Positions 31,845 through 45,218 are shown, counted from the stretch's first letter. The stretch: 64,000 nt of DNA from Ochotona curzoniae (GCF_017591425.1 NW_024466599.1:72396501-72460500); one strand, 5' to 3'. Numbers and translations: made by a program. Notes: generated by a model from the sequence alone, not told the origin.

Positions 31845-32640
31845 TGGGATTATTGAGATATAATTGACGTATGAAGCATTGTGCATGGTTGCATTGTACA
31901 ATCTGATAAGTTTTGAACATGTACATAACTGTGAATCTGTAACCACAATCACCCATAAGGAATGTATCCATTACCACTGAGGATTTCCACAAACCTTTTT
32001 CAAATTCCTCCCTCTCATTTTGTTACAGACATTCACTGATCTGATTGGTGTTACCATAAAGTAGTTTGCATTTTGCAGAGCATCAGATAAACAGAACCAT
32101 AAACATGTATTCTCTATCATCTCATTTTTTTTCACTCAGTGTAATTATTTTGAAATTTATGTATAATTATATGCATCAATAAATCATTGCTTTTTGTTGC
32201 TTATAACAGGCTTATTTTCTCCTTAATATCCCAGGAAAATTAGTGGTGGCAGCTCCCTTACTCCTGAGGTCAGTAATTTGTACGTTCTTTCTTTATTTCC
32301 TCACTCAATGGGACTAGAGATTTATCCACCTGCTTAAACTTCTCAACAAACCTGCTCTGGGTGTTTTATTTGCTGTTGTCCTGCATTCTGCTTGTACTGT
32401 TTTCTTCATTGATTCATATGATTTCCTTTCTCTTGCTTTCTCTGACTGCTCTTTGCTCTTCTTTTACCCACATGGCTAAACATTATTCATTTACTACTGT
32501 CAATTTCTTTAATGTTATCTCCCAAATTTTGATTTATTGTGTTGAACCTTTAATTCAACTCAAAATACTTCCTCATATTTGTTTTGATTTCTTCTTGTTT
32601 AGATGTCGTGCTCTTTAGTTTTCGAATGTTTTTAAAGTTT
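31845..32640 (-). mobile_element. L1M-type LINE fragment
   Basis: Plus strand starts TTATTGAGATATAATTGACG and continues with ACCACAATCACCC, CAGATAAACAGAACCATAAA and TTTCACTCAGTGTAATTATT, the reverse of the 3' part of an old L1. From 32,215 it shows AATTAGTGGTGGCAGCTCCC, CAGTAATTTGTACGTTCTTT and GACTAGAGATTTATCC, the reverse of the ORF2 RT region. Order and orientation fit one minus-strand element with an internal gap. Confidence 0.7.
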
Positions 32641-32649
32641 CTAGATACC

Positions 32650-32979
32650 AAGCCTGGTGTGATGGTTTAGTCACTAAATCCTCACCTTGTATGTGTTGTG
32701 ATCTCATGTGGTCACTGGTTTGTGTCCTGGCTGTTTTACTTTCCATTCAACTCTCTGCTGTGGTCTGGGAGAGCAGTTGAGGACAGCCCAAAGCCTTGGG
32801 ATCCTGCACTCACTTGGGAGACCTGGAAGAAGCTCCTAGCTCTTGGCTTTGGATCGGCTTAGCTCCAGTCATTGCAGCCACTTGGGCAGTGAACTAGTGA
32901 ATGTAAGATCTTTCTCTGTGTCTCCCCTTCTCTCTGTAAATCTATCTTTCCAATAAAAATAAGTAAAGTTATAAAAAAG
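32650..32979 (+). mobile_element. CSINE, full length
   Basis: AAGCCTGGTGTGATGGTTTA head, TGATCTCATGTGGTCACTGG block and a TTTCCAATAAAAATAAGTAA tail. Target-site duplication GTTTCTAGATAC (32,637-32,648) and GTTTCTTGATAC (32,980-32,991) with one mismatch. Confidence 0.95.
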
Positions 32980-32991
32980 GTTTCTTGATAC

Positions 32992-34074
32992 TTTTCTGTT
33001 ATTGTCAGATCATGTTCTGTAGTTATTGAGTTGAAATGAAGTGCATTCAGTAGGAACTGAGATTTAAATATGAAATATAGATCTGTCCTTGACTGGTCCT
33101 GTATAGTGTGGTTCTATCTTGTTCTGCTGGCTTGTGGCAGCTACATAGCTTTGTCAATCCCATGTTTGTTACGAGGGCAAAAGAAGCATGCTACAAAGAA
33201 TGTTGTGTTGCTAAGCAAGGAGGTATATTACATGCATTTTCCACTTAACTATATTTTTAATTTGGGCTTTGTTATTGGGGTGTAATCTGTTTATTGTAAG
33301 CCAGAGAGATCTGTAGTGTATATGGGTCATATTTTCCCAGCCTTTTGCTTGTCTTCCGTGTGGTACATGTTCACATATAATTAACGGGTTTAATCCTTTG
33401 ACTTTGTGGGTTGTGCGCTTATCATTGTGCTTACAAAACCAAAATCACTCCCATTTTATTGCCAAATAAATATTTAGTTCAACTTACTGAATCATTTATT
33501 TTATTTTAAACCTCTAATCCACCTGGAATTTAACATTTTAATTGATTAAACTTTATTTTTATATTGATTACACGGTAGCTTATGTTGCTTATGTTAAACT
33601 ATTTGTGATGCCTCAGCTTAATCTAAAGTGGTCTCACATTGTTTGTTTAAAACCTCTTTTGTCTTCCAGGTATTATATGCTGGTTCTTTTCTTTTTTGCG
33701 TCTTGTGATAAATTTTATGTTCCACATGGTTTATAGATGTTTTAATTTGTCCTTTACCCTTAGGCCATTGATGGAGAGTGTCTGCCTTCCTTGGAGCACA
33801 GTGCTTGTCTTTTGATGATAACCAGTCTACTACTTACTAAAGATGAATTCAGGAAATGAAAGGAAAGGTACGTGGGTCAGGCCCACCAGGGTCATAAGAC
33901 TCAGAATTCAGTTCCCACTTCTTTAGTTAACATCCTTATGCTAGACTCCATGAGATGCTTTACAGGAACAACAGACCCTGTCACAGCAAAGTAATAGCCA
34001 ATGTACCCATAGATGCTTAATAGCCTGGGGCTATTTTTGTGTTCACATACCAATCACATGCCACTCCATCCCAA
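32992..34074. other. mostly unassigned; weak L1-like trace at 33,430-33,740
   Basis: TTTTAAACCTCTAATCCACC and TGGAATTTAACATTTTAATT look like antisense old L1 ORF2, but too little is preserved for a firm call. Nothing else recognised. Confidence 0.35.
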
Positions 34075-35415
34075 CTTTACTTTTTACAAATTCTTGTTTT
34101 CCATGATACAGTTTTGTAGGTATAGGGCTTCTGCTCTTTTCTTCCCTTTCTTCTGTACCCTAATCTCTTTCCCACTCCTTGTCCCCAGTATTTTACAGTG
34201 GTACAGTCCTTCAGCTGTAGTCTCGACTCTACCTTTATGCTCTTTGTAAGTGTCATGGTATTATAGGTATGGTAGAGAGTCCAATATCTTGTTATCAAGG
34301 TATATTTAACAATTTTATTGGAGCCTTCTTTTATTAGGGAGTAGAGATGCATATTGCAGTCTTTGGTTTCTGGTACACTAGTCTCCATTACACCATTCAT
34401 TTATGAGATCACAAGTGTATACTTGTTTACCTATGTATCATTTTGTTATGTATTTTGGATGAAAGTTGTCTTCCATGAGAGAGAAAATACTCTGTTTGTC
34501 CTTTTGGGGTTGACTTATTTCACTGAACGTGATGATCGCCAGTGGGGACCACTTGATTGCAAACCACGTGCAAGCCAGATGGTTGTAAAATTTCATTGTT
34601 TCTAAAGGCTGAGTAGTATTCCACAGAGTAGATGTACCACAGTTTCATTATTCAATCTTCTTTCAATGGGCATCTATGGCTTTGTTACTGTGGATTGTGC
34701 CGGGATGCAGGTTGCTTTTTCATATGTATGTTTCACATCTTTTGGATATATTCATAGGAGTAGGATTGCTTGGTCGTACAGCAGAGGAATTTTTAGTTTT
34801 TGGCCACTTTTCATACTGACTCTCATAGTGCCTGCGCAAATCTACAATCCCAACAGCAGTGGAGTAGGATACTTTTCCCCCACATCCTAGCTAGCAGGTG
34901 TTATCAGAAAATTTCTGTATGTAGGCAATTCTCATGGGAGTTAAGTGAACCTTAATGTGATGATATATGTTATTCCCTTATTGCTAGGGAGCCAGGACAT
35001 TTTTTCATATGTCTGTTAGCCATTTTAATTGATTATCTTGAAAAATGTCTGTTCCTTTCCTTCACCCATTTCTTAACTGGTTGATTCATTTTGCTGTTGT
35101 GTTTCTGGAGCTCTTTGTATATCCTGGAAATTAGTCCCCTGTCTATTGTGCTCTGTGTAAATTTTTCTCCTGTTCTGTTGATTGCCTCTTTGCTTTGCTG
35201 TATAGAAGCTTCTTAGTTTGATTTAGTCTTATTTGTTTATTTTGGCCTTGACTGTGTATTTTGTGACCTTTCTAGGAAGTTTTTGCCTGTGACTACATCT
35301 TGTAGAGTGTTCTCCGTTTTTTTCTGATAGTTTGATGGTTTCTGGATGTAGATTTAGGTCCTTTATCCATTTAGATCTGATCTTTGTATACATCAATCCC
35401 ATCTTTAATCTGTGA
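34075..35415 (-). mobile_element. L1 LINE, 3' 1.3 kb, 5'-truncated
   Basis: Antisense L1: GGCTGAGTAGTATTCCACAG, CAATGGGCATCTATGGCTTT, GTAGGATTGCTTGGTCGTAC, CAATCCCAACAGCAGTGGAG, TTCCTTCACCCATTTCTTAA, GGAGCTCTTTGTATATCCTG, and TAGATTTAGGTCCTTTATCC are the reverse of the last third of ORF2, in order. The left 400 bp (34,075-34,480) would be 3' UTR. The copy stops abruptly near 35,415, a usual 5' truncation. Stops and frameshifts on the minus strand rule out an active ORF2. Confidence 0.9.
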
Positions 35416-37799
35416 GATTCACTGCTAGGATGGGAATTAAACCAGAAGCACAAAACATTATGCTCTAGCAAAATAAACTCTTATTTTTATTCTACAACCC
35501 TAGTGTCAGTAGCTACAAAGAGGGTGAGTGGACCTAAGTTTTGGATGATTCTATGGTATAAGCACAGAGGGACCTGAGCCCTCTCATAGTTGTTCCACAT
35601 TATTTTAATTCCTGAAACTTTCTTGGGCAGTAAGAATAGGACCTTTATTGGAAGTTTCTGGAAGGAGAAGTACATTATTCTCCCTATTTCCTATCACCCA
35701 GCAGCTCCCATCATGCTTGGCTAGGGAAAATTCATGTTGTATTATAGAACGAGTCATTAGGAAACATCTGGACATGTAGGAAGTGCTCAACAAGTATTCT
35801 CTTTCCCCTTTCACATTGATTCCAATCTTTGTTTACTTACAGGAATATTTGTTAAGTACTGAGTCTAAGACTTAGCATGCATTTATATTTTTGTATATAT
35901 TTAAACTGGTTTTGTTTCAGTGAATTTTACTTATACAGTCCAAATACATGACGTTAAAATGACTCTTGCTTTCCAACATTGTGTTGTTTTGTGCTTCAGA
36001 CCAACCCCCTATTAGATATTGTGGGATATGTATTACACAAGTGCACTGGCAAATAAACCGTTGTTTTAAAAAAATCATGTGTTGATGGTTGGGAAAACTA
36101 ATTTCAAGAGAATAGGACCAGATCTTGAAGTTAAACAATTTTGAGTGGTTGGCCACAGTGACTTGTTGAAATTTTATTTGTTTTTTTGCGGATTTCTTCT
36201 TTGTCCACTTCCCTTTCTCTACAACCATTGGTTCTTAAATCTAAATTGTATTGAACTGTGTCAGAATAGCCAGACTTAATCTCAGAGGATAATCTGCCAC
36301 ACAAATTTACAGAGTTGGAGACTTTCAACAAATGAATTCTGTTTTTAAATCTTTATCATCCCCAGATAGAAGTTTTGGCATTTCTAGATTTTAGAGGGCT
36401 TTTTACCAGGAAGGAAAATGTTAACCTTTATTTAAATAGGAGAGAATAAGAGAAATCATGTGCTACCAACCAAATTATTTTCTCTTGCTTTCTTACACTG
36501 TCAGAAAGCAAATACAGATGCTATATAAGTCAAAGGACTTGAAACTCTCAAGGAGCAGAGGTCACGACAGCAGGAAATCATTCATCTCAAGTCTACTTGT
36601 TCTGCACCAAAGTTACGACCTAGCTCTGCCCTTGCTCACTGGCCTCCCAAGCCCTTTCCTATCACATCCTCTGTAACCTGTTCCCAGCACTCCTGGCAGC
36701 CCGTGTGGATTCCTTCCCTGTCCACAAAGATCTGTCCAGATGAAATCTCCCAGAAACCTCCTGTGGCCAAAGCTAATATCAGGTCTCACATGTCCAAGAC
36801 AACTTGACAAAGTGTGCTATGACAACATGAATGTGTTTTCTTCTGGTTAACTTATTCATCCACACCGTGAATGTAGAAGGGCTATGCTTCATCTGATTAG
36901 GCAAGGGGAGAAGTTTTCCGGAGAGTTGTGGAACAATCTGTAAGATTGGAAGTTTTCTCTGTTATTAGTTACAGCAGCAGTAACTTTCAAGTGACATAGA
37001 CACCATCAGACCCACCGAGCCAGAGAAAAAGCTGTATTTCCAGCTACATTGTAAGGGAACTACAGGGACAATTCAAGAAGGATGATCAGGAAGTTATTTC
37101 ACACCAGCAATGAACTATTCATGATTTCTATTTTGTTTCTTCTTAGATACAAAAGGAAAATAGGTATAGGCTGATGTCAGTTATCTATTGTGTTATTTTA
37201 AAAATGGACAAGGAACATTTGCTTTCTTATATAATCGCAAAGCTCAAGAAACTGAGGGTGACTATATTGGGTCCTTCTGCCTCAGAATCTTTCCAGAAGT
37301 TGTTTTCAAGTGGTTGGCCACCATTGGTTATTTCTAAAGACTTAATTGAACCTTGAGGATTTGCTCTGAAACTTGCTTGCTTGGCTGCTGGCAGGAGGTT
37401 TTAGCATCTTTTGGATCACTCCATGGGTTTTCTTTTAAAGTCTTCTGATGCAATTGGGTGGTTCAAGGGAAAACCCTAGATAGGTAACAGGTGACTTTTA
37501 CAACCTAATTCAGGAAGTGGCAGTTAAACTCCTAGCCAGTTTTACACTGGCCATATTCTGAGGATTTCTGTTTAATTTGGCTCCACCAAATTAAATCTTA
37601 AAATCTTTTGTTACTGCTTATTGCATTAATATTAGTGGAGTTAGGAAAGAGAGTATACCAGCTATAAGCAATTGCCTAGGTTGCCTTGTACCTAGCTAAA
37701 TGTTATCCTGCTTGGAGAAAAGCAGGCAATAGCTGGTGGGCACTCTGGGCCTTGTTAACGTCAACTCTGTGTTAACTATACTAATGTGCTAGCATTGCC
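35416..37799. other. unassigned non-coding stretch
   Basis: Unique-looking DNA. TAGGAAGTGCTCAACAAGTA near 35,778 could be a scrap of an L2/MIR 3' end. The frames of 60-103 residues have no recognisable features. I see no exon that I could defend. Confidence 0.4.
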
Positions 37800-38175
37800 C
37801 CTGCCTTTGTTTTACTTTAGTGGGTGGGATGAGGGGCACCTGCCATGCCAGGCACATGCTGGCTGGGGCTGCCTGGCTGCCATTGTTGCTGCTGTGCACA
37901 CATGGTGGTGATGGGGCACATGTATCAGCCGGGGCAGGGGACTGGGGACAGATGGGAATGGTGGCCACATGTATAAAATGATTCCTAAGGGCTTCGGTGG
38001 GCCAGGTCACTGCAGCAGTGGGTAATTGAGGGAACTGGCATAGGAGGTGTATTGCATGGAGAATCTGGTGGGCTTTCCTGAGCCAAGTTAGGGTACCCAC
38101 TGGCACACATGAGAGCCAGTTCTGGGAGGGGGTGGAAGTGAGGCCAAGTTTTGGGGGATTGTAACAGGCAGATAA
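37800..38175 (+). repeat. GC-rich low-complexity tract resembling the 18-kb array
   Basis: Words such as GGTACCCACTGGCACACATG, AGAGCCAGTTCTGGGAGG and GGCTGGGGCTGCCTGG resemble units of the 17.2-19.15 kb array. Overlapping 85-107 residue minus-strand frames reflect the GC-rich composition. Confidence 0.4.
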
Positions 38176-38298
38176 GAGGGGGACAGGTTCTAAAAGTTGG
38201 AAAAGGCGTGGTTACGAAGATGGGCAGGTGAACCGAAGGCAAACGTAACAGGGAAAAGTGGATTTGCTCTGTGTGCCTCAGTTTCTAAAGGGGGCTCA

Positions 38299-38602
38299 AG
38301 GGCTGGCGTTATGACATAGTGAGTCAAACCCCTGCCTGGAACTCCAGCATCCCATGTAGCTCTGGTTTGACTCCTGGCTGCTACAAGGCCTATCCAGCTG
38401 TCTGCTAATGGCTTGGGAAATGCAGCATTCGGTGGACACCTGCCACTAATGTGGGAGACCCAGATGAAGCTGCTGAGTTGTGGCCTTCTGAGGAGTGAAT
38501 CAGCAGATGGCAAGTCTCTCTCTCTCTCTCTCTGTATGTATGTGTCTTCCCCTCTCTGTAATTCTGTGTTTCAAAATCAGCATGAGTCTTTATCTTAAAA
38601 AA
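38299..38602 (+). mobile_element. old CSINE subfamily, internally deleted
   Basis: AGGGCTGGCGTTATGACATA head, CTCCAGCATCCCATGTAGC, AATGTGGGAGACCCAGATGA, then a jump to GGAGTGAATCAGCAGATGG and a CTCTCTCTCTCTCTGTATG tail. The segment between the LEAD and CACTTGGGG blocks is shortened. Confidence 0.88.
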
Positions 38603-39682
38603 GTAAATGGGGTGCAACCTTTTTAGCTGTTTGGCATCTGAGTGGAACTGAGGTGGGCCTGTCTGAGGACCACCAGTGGGGAGGCCAGAAGTACCGACCA
38701 GCACTGTTGGGAGGGAAGGGGATTATCCTCATCTAAGATCTCCTGATATCTGTTACTGTCACATGCACCGTCTGATGGAAGTATTTTGAACCAGAACAAT
38801 CTCTGTGATCTGTTTCTCTTCCTCTCACTCTTTGTGTTTCACATGAACCTGATTGCTATCGAGGTGGAAGATGGTGTATCCAGTAGAGGGAGAGAAAGAA
38901 GGACAGAGCCCTGGAGGCTCATAGGGGGCTCTGTGGGAAGCCATAAGATTGTTCGAATGATGCACATGCTGAGCTTGGTGCATCATGCTTTAGAGATATT
39001 TGGTGCTCAGGGATTTCTCATGCAACTAGGAGGAAGGGCTGAGTTTGGGGTTGATCCTCAGCAGAACAGAGATGGGACTCCTGGACAAGTGCCTGAAACA
39101 TGGGAACCATGCCAAAGTGAGCCTCTACATTTGGTGGGTACTACAAGTGGGGTGATCCTAGCTTAGGGGATCAGTGATGGAGCTGAACCCGTTTAGCAAA
39201 TTTGGTGGGATTTTTGGCATTAATAAACTCCTTTTCTTTCTCTCTCTTGTTCTGTAACCAAGTAACTTTAGAAAAAGATCTTCAGGCCCAAGGTGCTATT
39301 TCCAGTGGTGCCGCAGCTTAGCCTCTCCTTGTCAGCTTGTTGTGTGGGTGCAGCGGCTCTGGAGTTACATGTTTTCTAGAGCCCTTGCAAGGACAGCAGG
39401 GTTTTTCAAGAGAAATTCATTGAAATCATGCATGACTGTTCAGGCCCGACAATTTCTTATGGGAACACTCAAAATGTTATTATTCATTGTAATTACAATC
39501 AAGTGCTTAAGTATAGATACTGTGTGAAACATAAATACACAGCAGAGACCAAGCTCAAATTGCTGCTCTCATTACACCCACAATAGTGAAGGGTATATAG
39601 AGAATTAAGGTAGGTGAAATATTATTCTATTCTTGATGATAACTACTTTACAATCTCTAATAACTCAGCCTAACTTTTTTTT
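38603..39682. other. unassigned non-coding stretch
   Basis: A 126-residue frame at 38,786-39,166 is the longest outside known repeats in this part. It has no domain, signal or composition that I recognise as a gene. Confidence 0.35.
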
Positions 39683-39990
39683 TAAAAAGACTGATTTATT
39701 TGAAAGAAGGAAAGGGAAAGAGAGAAAGAAAAAGACAGACAGAAAGAACTCATTCATTTTCTGGTTCACTTGCCAAATGCCTGCATCAGCCAGGGCAGGG
39801 CCAGACCAATTGAATCCTTCAATTCCAATCAAGGTATCCAACATGGGTGGCAGGGATTTAAACACTTGAGTCATCATCTGCTGCTTTCCCATGTGCATTA
39901 GCAGAAAGCTGGATCAGAAGTGTAGCCACAGGGACTCAAACCGGCCACTCCAATATGCCATGCAGGCATCCGTGGTGGCCCAGTCGCCAT
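39683..39990 (-). mobile_element. old CSINE subfamily, near full length
   Basis: AAAAGACTGATTTATTTGAA, TTTTCTGGTTCACTTGCC, GTGGCAGGGATTTAAACAC, CCCATGTGCATTAGCAGAAAG and GCATCCGTGGTGGCCCAGTC: an antisense old CSINE. Confidence 0.88.
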
Positions 39991-42435
39991 AATGAGTGCC
40001 GCAGACAAAAAGCATTGATTATTCCAAATTTCTACCTAACTTAATTCCAAATTAGGCATTGGGAAAGTGAATATTTCTCCTCTCTTCCATTTTCCCACAC
40101 TTTAAGTTCGCTGAGGTAACAGATGCGTCCCATGCTCTTCTGTGTCTCTCTGTGCCTAAAATGAGTGCTGGCACATCAATAAAGACTCCTGGGCTTATTG
40201 CATAAGACATATTTTCTCCGGTTCCCCAGCAGTGGAAGATAAATGATAGATGACTTCATGTAAAATCATGGTCCATATGGAGACTGTGATGCATTCATAT
40301 TCTAGCCTCATTTCTTTGCTGTAGACTTTTATTTTACTTTTAGGTACGATAACTATATGTAAGGTCCAGTCTCCTTTTGTGGGACTGAGGTCTTCATACA
40401 AATACAAAAGTAAAGGAGAGGGGTTACCAAGGTCAAGTGCTTCATAAACTTTATTCCTGACTTGACATAGATGTGACATTTAGATATAGTGCATTATCAC
40501 TAGTATCTGTTCAAATATATTTTGGAGGTTTGTTTTCACATGAAACAGAGTTGTATGTGGTGAGATAGGATGAGCATAGAAGGGGACACATACTTGCTAA
40601 TTCAGTATACACACGACACCTTGACAACACCTTTTACATAAGAGATGTAGCAAGGGGAGAGAATTTGCTCACCATCATACAGCTGGCCAGAGGCAAACAG
40701 TCTGGTGCCTAAACTACACTGTCTGAAGCTCATGGCTCTTGCTCCTTGATTTTGGAGAACATTGGCAGGTGACCAGCCTCCAGATTATTTGAAAGCCACC
40801 AAATTTCAAAAAAAAAAATTACAGGGGTAGAGTTGGTTTATTTGGATTTTCAGCAATGCAATATGTGTCCTTAAATCTGTTTTACAATCACCTGCAACAA
40901 AAGGGGAAGTATAACATTGTCTCCATAGATGATATAGTGACGAGGGGCAGGTACAGCATTGTCTCCATAGAAAATATAGAATCCTACCAGATATTTTGGC
41001 TCACTGCTTCATATGTCATTGCCCTGAAATCTTGTGGTAAATACTATGATTTCAATTTCATTACTAAATCAATAATATTTGAGACAGAATGCTCAGGACT
41101 TTTGTAGGCCTGCCTTTTGTCCCCGTTTCTACTCTTATTTGCTATAATTTACCTAGCTTCTTCACTTGGGGGCTTGTGGAAAGAGTCCACTTCTGGGTCT
41201 TGTGGTCTGGCTTTCCCTTGGAGCCAAGTGCACAACCTCGATGCCAGCATGTGGTAATTTCCCAACACTGATGTTGACACATTGGCAGTGAAATGTGCTG
41301 CTGCGGGTAGGGGTGCACCTAGAAGGCAGTGCCAGCTGCCCAGCTGCTCTCAAGTTGCTGTCAGCGAGATGGCATGCTCTCGACAGCTGCAAGGGCATCC
41401 TCTAGGAAGGCCACATGCAGCTAAGATGGAGTCCATCATCCGTGGAGAGTGCTGCGACTGGAACTAGAATTTCATCAGAGATGTGTTTTAGATATCAGTG
41501 TGGTAAGGACTGCAGTTGACATTTGTGAAGAAGGCAGTGTTTTCTGTTCTAGCTTATCAGTCACTCAGTTCCTGTGTCTCAGAGCAGAACAGGAGTGTTT
41601 TAATGAGAGGTGGCACTTTGAGTTAGTCTGCTGGTAGATGTTGAGGAAGAAAGAACCTCAAGTTCCACTCAGGGTAAGTGCCCTTGGTGGGCTTTGACAA
41701 TTACTTTTATCTCAAAGAAAATTTTTTACATATAGATTTTGGCTAAAAGCAATAATTTCTATTCATTTTGCTTATAGGGTAAATCAGCATATAGATTGCG
41801 AGGTCCCTTTGAACTTGTCTGTAGAATATGAAACCCTGTACTTTGGTCTAATATATCAGAAAGCAGTTGATTGAAAGCTGGATTTATGGAGGCTTTGTGG
41901 AGTCATATTCCTGAGTTATTCTTTCTGGGGTCTGCTGGAACTCACTCAAATCCTGAAGTGAAGTCAGGTGATGGAGAAGGAAAGAAGGGTGGTGAAGCCA
42001 GGATCTGCCGGCCAAGCAGGTTGAGGGCAAAAGCTTGTAGGATAGCAAGAGCGTTGGAATAATTAATAACGACACACAAGCAGACATCAAAAATTTGTGA
42101 AAAAATATGAAACCAAAAGGTAAATTTATATCTGTGCAGAGAAATTGAAATATATTGTTTTTTTTTTTTTCGTAATGCTCATTTTTCCGTGAACTTGTTG
42201 AAGATTCCCCGTGTGTGGGGCCGGGGAGGAGAAGTGGCGGTGTTTGGAGGAGAGGGAATGAATAGAAGCACATCCTTGTTCCTGTGGCCTACTTTGAGCC
42301 TATCTGGTGCAGTTTCATTCTTCTTTTGGAAGGCTGTCCAAGTGGCGCGTCTCAGGCAAACATGGCAGAACGGTACCCAAAAGTTTTAACCACTGAGTAT
42401 CAATTTTTGATTTCAGATCTAAAAAAACGGGAGAT
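39991..42435. other. mostly unassigned; MIR at 40,640-40,745 and L2/MIR scrap at 40,130-40,190
   Basis: GAATTTGCTCACCATCATAC / AGCTGGCCAGAGGCAAAC / TCTGGTGCCTAAACTACACT follows the reverse of MIR (CTTGCCCAAGGTCACACAGC...). TGAGTGCTGGCACATCAATAAA at about 40,161 resembles an L2/MIR 3' end. The remainder, including a poly-T run near 42,159-42,170, is unassigned. Confidence 0.5.
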
Positions 42436-42560
42436 GTTTGTTTTAAAGATTTATTTACTTATTTTATTGGAAAGGCAGACTTACAGAGAGGAGAGACAGA
42501 GGGAAAGATGTTGGCACATGCAAGGTGAGGAATTAGCAGCTAGGTTACTGCTAAATCCTG
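42436..42560 (-). mobile_element. CSINE, large internal deletion
   Basis: The antisense tail (AAAGATTTATTTACTTATTT, GGAAAGGCAGACTTACAGAG, GAGAGACAGAGGGAAAG) is joined directly to the antisense head (GCACATGCAAGGTGAGGAA, TTAGCAGCTAGG). The middle about 200 bp is missing. Confidence 0.82.
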
Positions 42561-44221
42561 GTAACTGCTGTTACCAGGTCCCCTGCTACAGGAATTTTGT
42601 TTCCGTGCCTGCAGACAAGCTGCTGTTTTTGCTTATTACAATGTTCCAGAATCCCTAATGGGCTGTGGAGTTCTTCCTGTTCTTGACTAGTTTGTTTTGG
42701 TGAAGACGTTGGAGACGTGACCTCATTTCTCAAGCTGACTTGGGATATCTGTGGTTTTCGGTTGCCGGCTTTTAGGTGTAAGAACTCATCCTCTACGTTT
42801 GTTTTCGGGCCCATGATTGTGTAGGCCCACTCCCCTGTTCATCTTATTTTTTGGAGAGTATAGAGGCTACTGCAAAGGAGAGAGCCTCTGAGGTTTTGGG
42901 TGATGTTGATGGGCGAGACACAAAGCAGATGTCTCCCAGCAGAAATGTTGCTAACATTGTTGATGTGTGTTGAAGAGAAGGGGAGGGCAGCTCATGTGTT
43001 GGCATGGGCACATGTATGAAGGTTCTGATGTTTCCAGGATGGAAATTTCCCTCTGGTCTAGAACAAACCTGAAACAGCAATAAGGAGTCCCATTCTCAGA
43101 GAGAGGAATGGGAAAGGGCTTGGCAGCTTGTCTGGATTCTGAATGGGAGCTCAGGGCAGGCTCAGTCACGAGGCAGAACGTACAAATGGGAAATGGACCA
43201 GGAAGTGAAGTGGCTCCAACAGGTCTGGGACACATTTGGCCTCAGCACACATAACAGTGTAATCGGCAGCAGCAACAATAATAATTTATGGTGACTGTTG
43301 TGTGCCAGACCCTACCCCAAGTACTTTCTGTATACCACATCTTGCCATTCATGTGATAATTCTGTAAAATAAGGATAAAATCAAGACCTGAGTCCGTTCA
43401 AATCTTGTGCATTCAACTAATGCTGGTGGAGGTTCTGAGCTCTCTACAGCTAGATAGAATATACATATGAGCTTAGAGGTGTGAGGTCAGCTTTGGAGAC
43501 AGGTGTGGCTGAGCCCCAGTTGAAACAGCGTGGCGCTTTGACGCACAAAGGGAATGAAGATGATGTACCACTCCAGTGTAACCAGGAACTGGACAGCTTA
43601 TCACTTTCTCCCACCTACAGAACCTACCTCAAGCTGCTTGTGTTTTTGAAAACTTGTGTAAATGTGATTTAACTATAGGTATCAGGTGCCAATTCAGAGA
43701 GCATCTGGGCATCTGGATCTCCCCCACTGCTTTGTCTTCAAAGCATGAAAGCACTGAAGACTGAGTAACTGGGCGCGGGAGGCCTGTGCATTCTCCGCCG
43801 ATGGCCAAGTGGGCTCCCGTCAGTCTGGTGTCTAAGGACTGACTCAGTATTAGCTTGTGTGATCCGTGTTTGAGGTTTCTGTGAATCATCTTAGAGTCTA
43901 GCACGGAGATGTTAACTGCAGAGGTAATCACTGAATTCGGAGTCTTTGTAATTTTGGGTCTTATGGGACCGCCTCACCTCTTTTGCACTCTGTTAACTTC
44001 GTGAGTTAGTCTTAAGCAAGAGCTGACTCATCATTGTCAAAGAGAAGACAGCTAAATAGCAAGTGGAGGGAGAGGAACTGGAGTCTGATGAAATTTGTTA
44101 TCAGCATTAGAGATTTCACTTTCCTCATTCTGCACGGTCCCCCACCCAGCCCCAGGGTCAATCAACACCTTCAGAATCTTCTCTTGGTTCTGGCTCCTTA
44201 GTTGATCAGAAAACTTCATCT
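42561..44221. other. mostly unassigned; MIR at 43,285-43,385
   Basis: GTGTGCCAGACCCTACCCCAAGT, ACCACATCTTGCCATTCATG and AATTCTGTAAAATAAGGATA follow the reverse of MIR (minus strand). The flanks show overlapping 61-100 residue frames with no features. Confidence 0.5.
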
Positions 44222-44560
44222 GGGGTTGGCAGAGCAAACTAATCCTCCCCCTGGAGCATCAGTATCCTACATTAGTGCTGGTTCTAGTCTTGGCTGCTCC
44301 CTGTTCACTGCTAATTTATGTGGGAAAGCAGTGAAGAACGGCCCAAGTCCTTGGGCTCTACATCCATGTGAAAGACCTGGATGAAGCCTCTGGCTCTTGA
44401 CCTCAGACCATCCCAGTTTCAGCCATTGTAGCCATTTGGGGAGTGAACCAGTGGGTGGAGGATCTCTCTCTCTTTCTCTTTCTCTGTCTCTTTCTCACTC
44501 TCTCTCTCTCTCTGTGTGTTGGAAAGCTGTGTTTCCAATAAAAATAAACAAATATTTAAA
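44222..44560 (+). mobile_element. CSINE with expanded CT tract
   Basis: GGGGTTGGCAGAGCAAACTA head, GCCCAAGTCCTTGGGCTC, AGTGAACCAGTGGGTGG blocks and a TTTCCAATAAAAATAAACAA tail. The pyrimidine region 44,463-44,513 is enlarged compared with other copies. Confidence 0.92.
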
Positions 44561-44880
44561 GAAAGAAAAGTTCACCTATCTTTTGGTTCAAGACTGGCTG
44601 AAGGAACTCACACTATGTTTGCACAGTATCTGAATGTCTTCAGCTCAGTCTCTGAGCCTCAACAATGAAAGAAAATCAGAATGGTGACATCCGAGTTCAG
44701 GACAAATTTCCTTAGACTTCACAACTCTGTAAGAACTGAAGCACAAGTGGTAGAACCAGCATATTCATTGCAAATTCATCTTTTTTTTTTTCCTTGAGTG
44801 GAGCATTTGTAGATGTGGGGTTGTAAAGCTCACAATTACTAGTTTTCCATTTTGACTGTTTTGACAGCAGTGGTTCTAGA

Positions 44881-45203
44881 CCCTGTGCAAAGGCCTAGAA
44901 GTTAAAAGTCCTCACCTTGCACACAATGGGATTCCATATGGGTGCCGATTCTAATCCCGGCAGTCCCACTTCCCATCCAGCTCCCAACTTGTGGCCTGGG
45001 AAAATAGTCAAGGATCACCCAAAGCCTTGGGACCCTGCACCCACAGGGGAGACCTGGAAAAAGCTCCTAGCTCCTGCTTTTGGATCAGCTCAGCTCAGGC
45101 CATTGTGGCCACTTGGGGAGTGAAGAAGAAGAAGGTCTTCTCTTTCCTCTTCTCTGTATATCTGGTTTTCCAATGAAAATAAATAAATCTTAAAAAAGCG
45201 AAA
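44881..45203 (+). mobile_element. CSINE, full length
   Basis: CCCTGTGCAAAGGCCTAGAA head, GTCCTCACCTTGCACACAAT, GGATTCCATATGGGTGCC, CCCAAAGCCTTGGGACC blocks, AATGAAAATAAATAAATC tail. Target-site duplication GCAGTGGTTCTAGA (44,867-44,880) and GCAGTGGTTCTTAGA (45,204-45,218). Confidence 0.96.
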
Positions 45204-45218
45204 GCAGTGGTTCTTAGA

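Noticed and set aside
34075..35415. Active L1 ORF2
   Set aside because: 5'-truncated and interrupted by stops and frameshifts.
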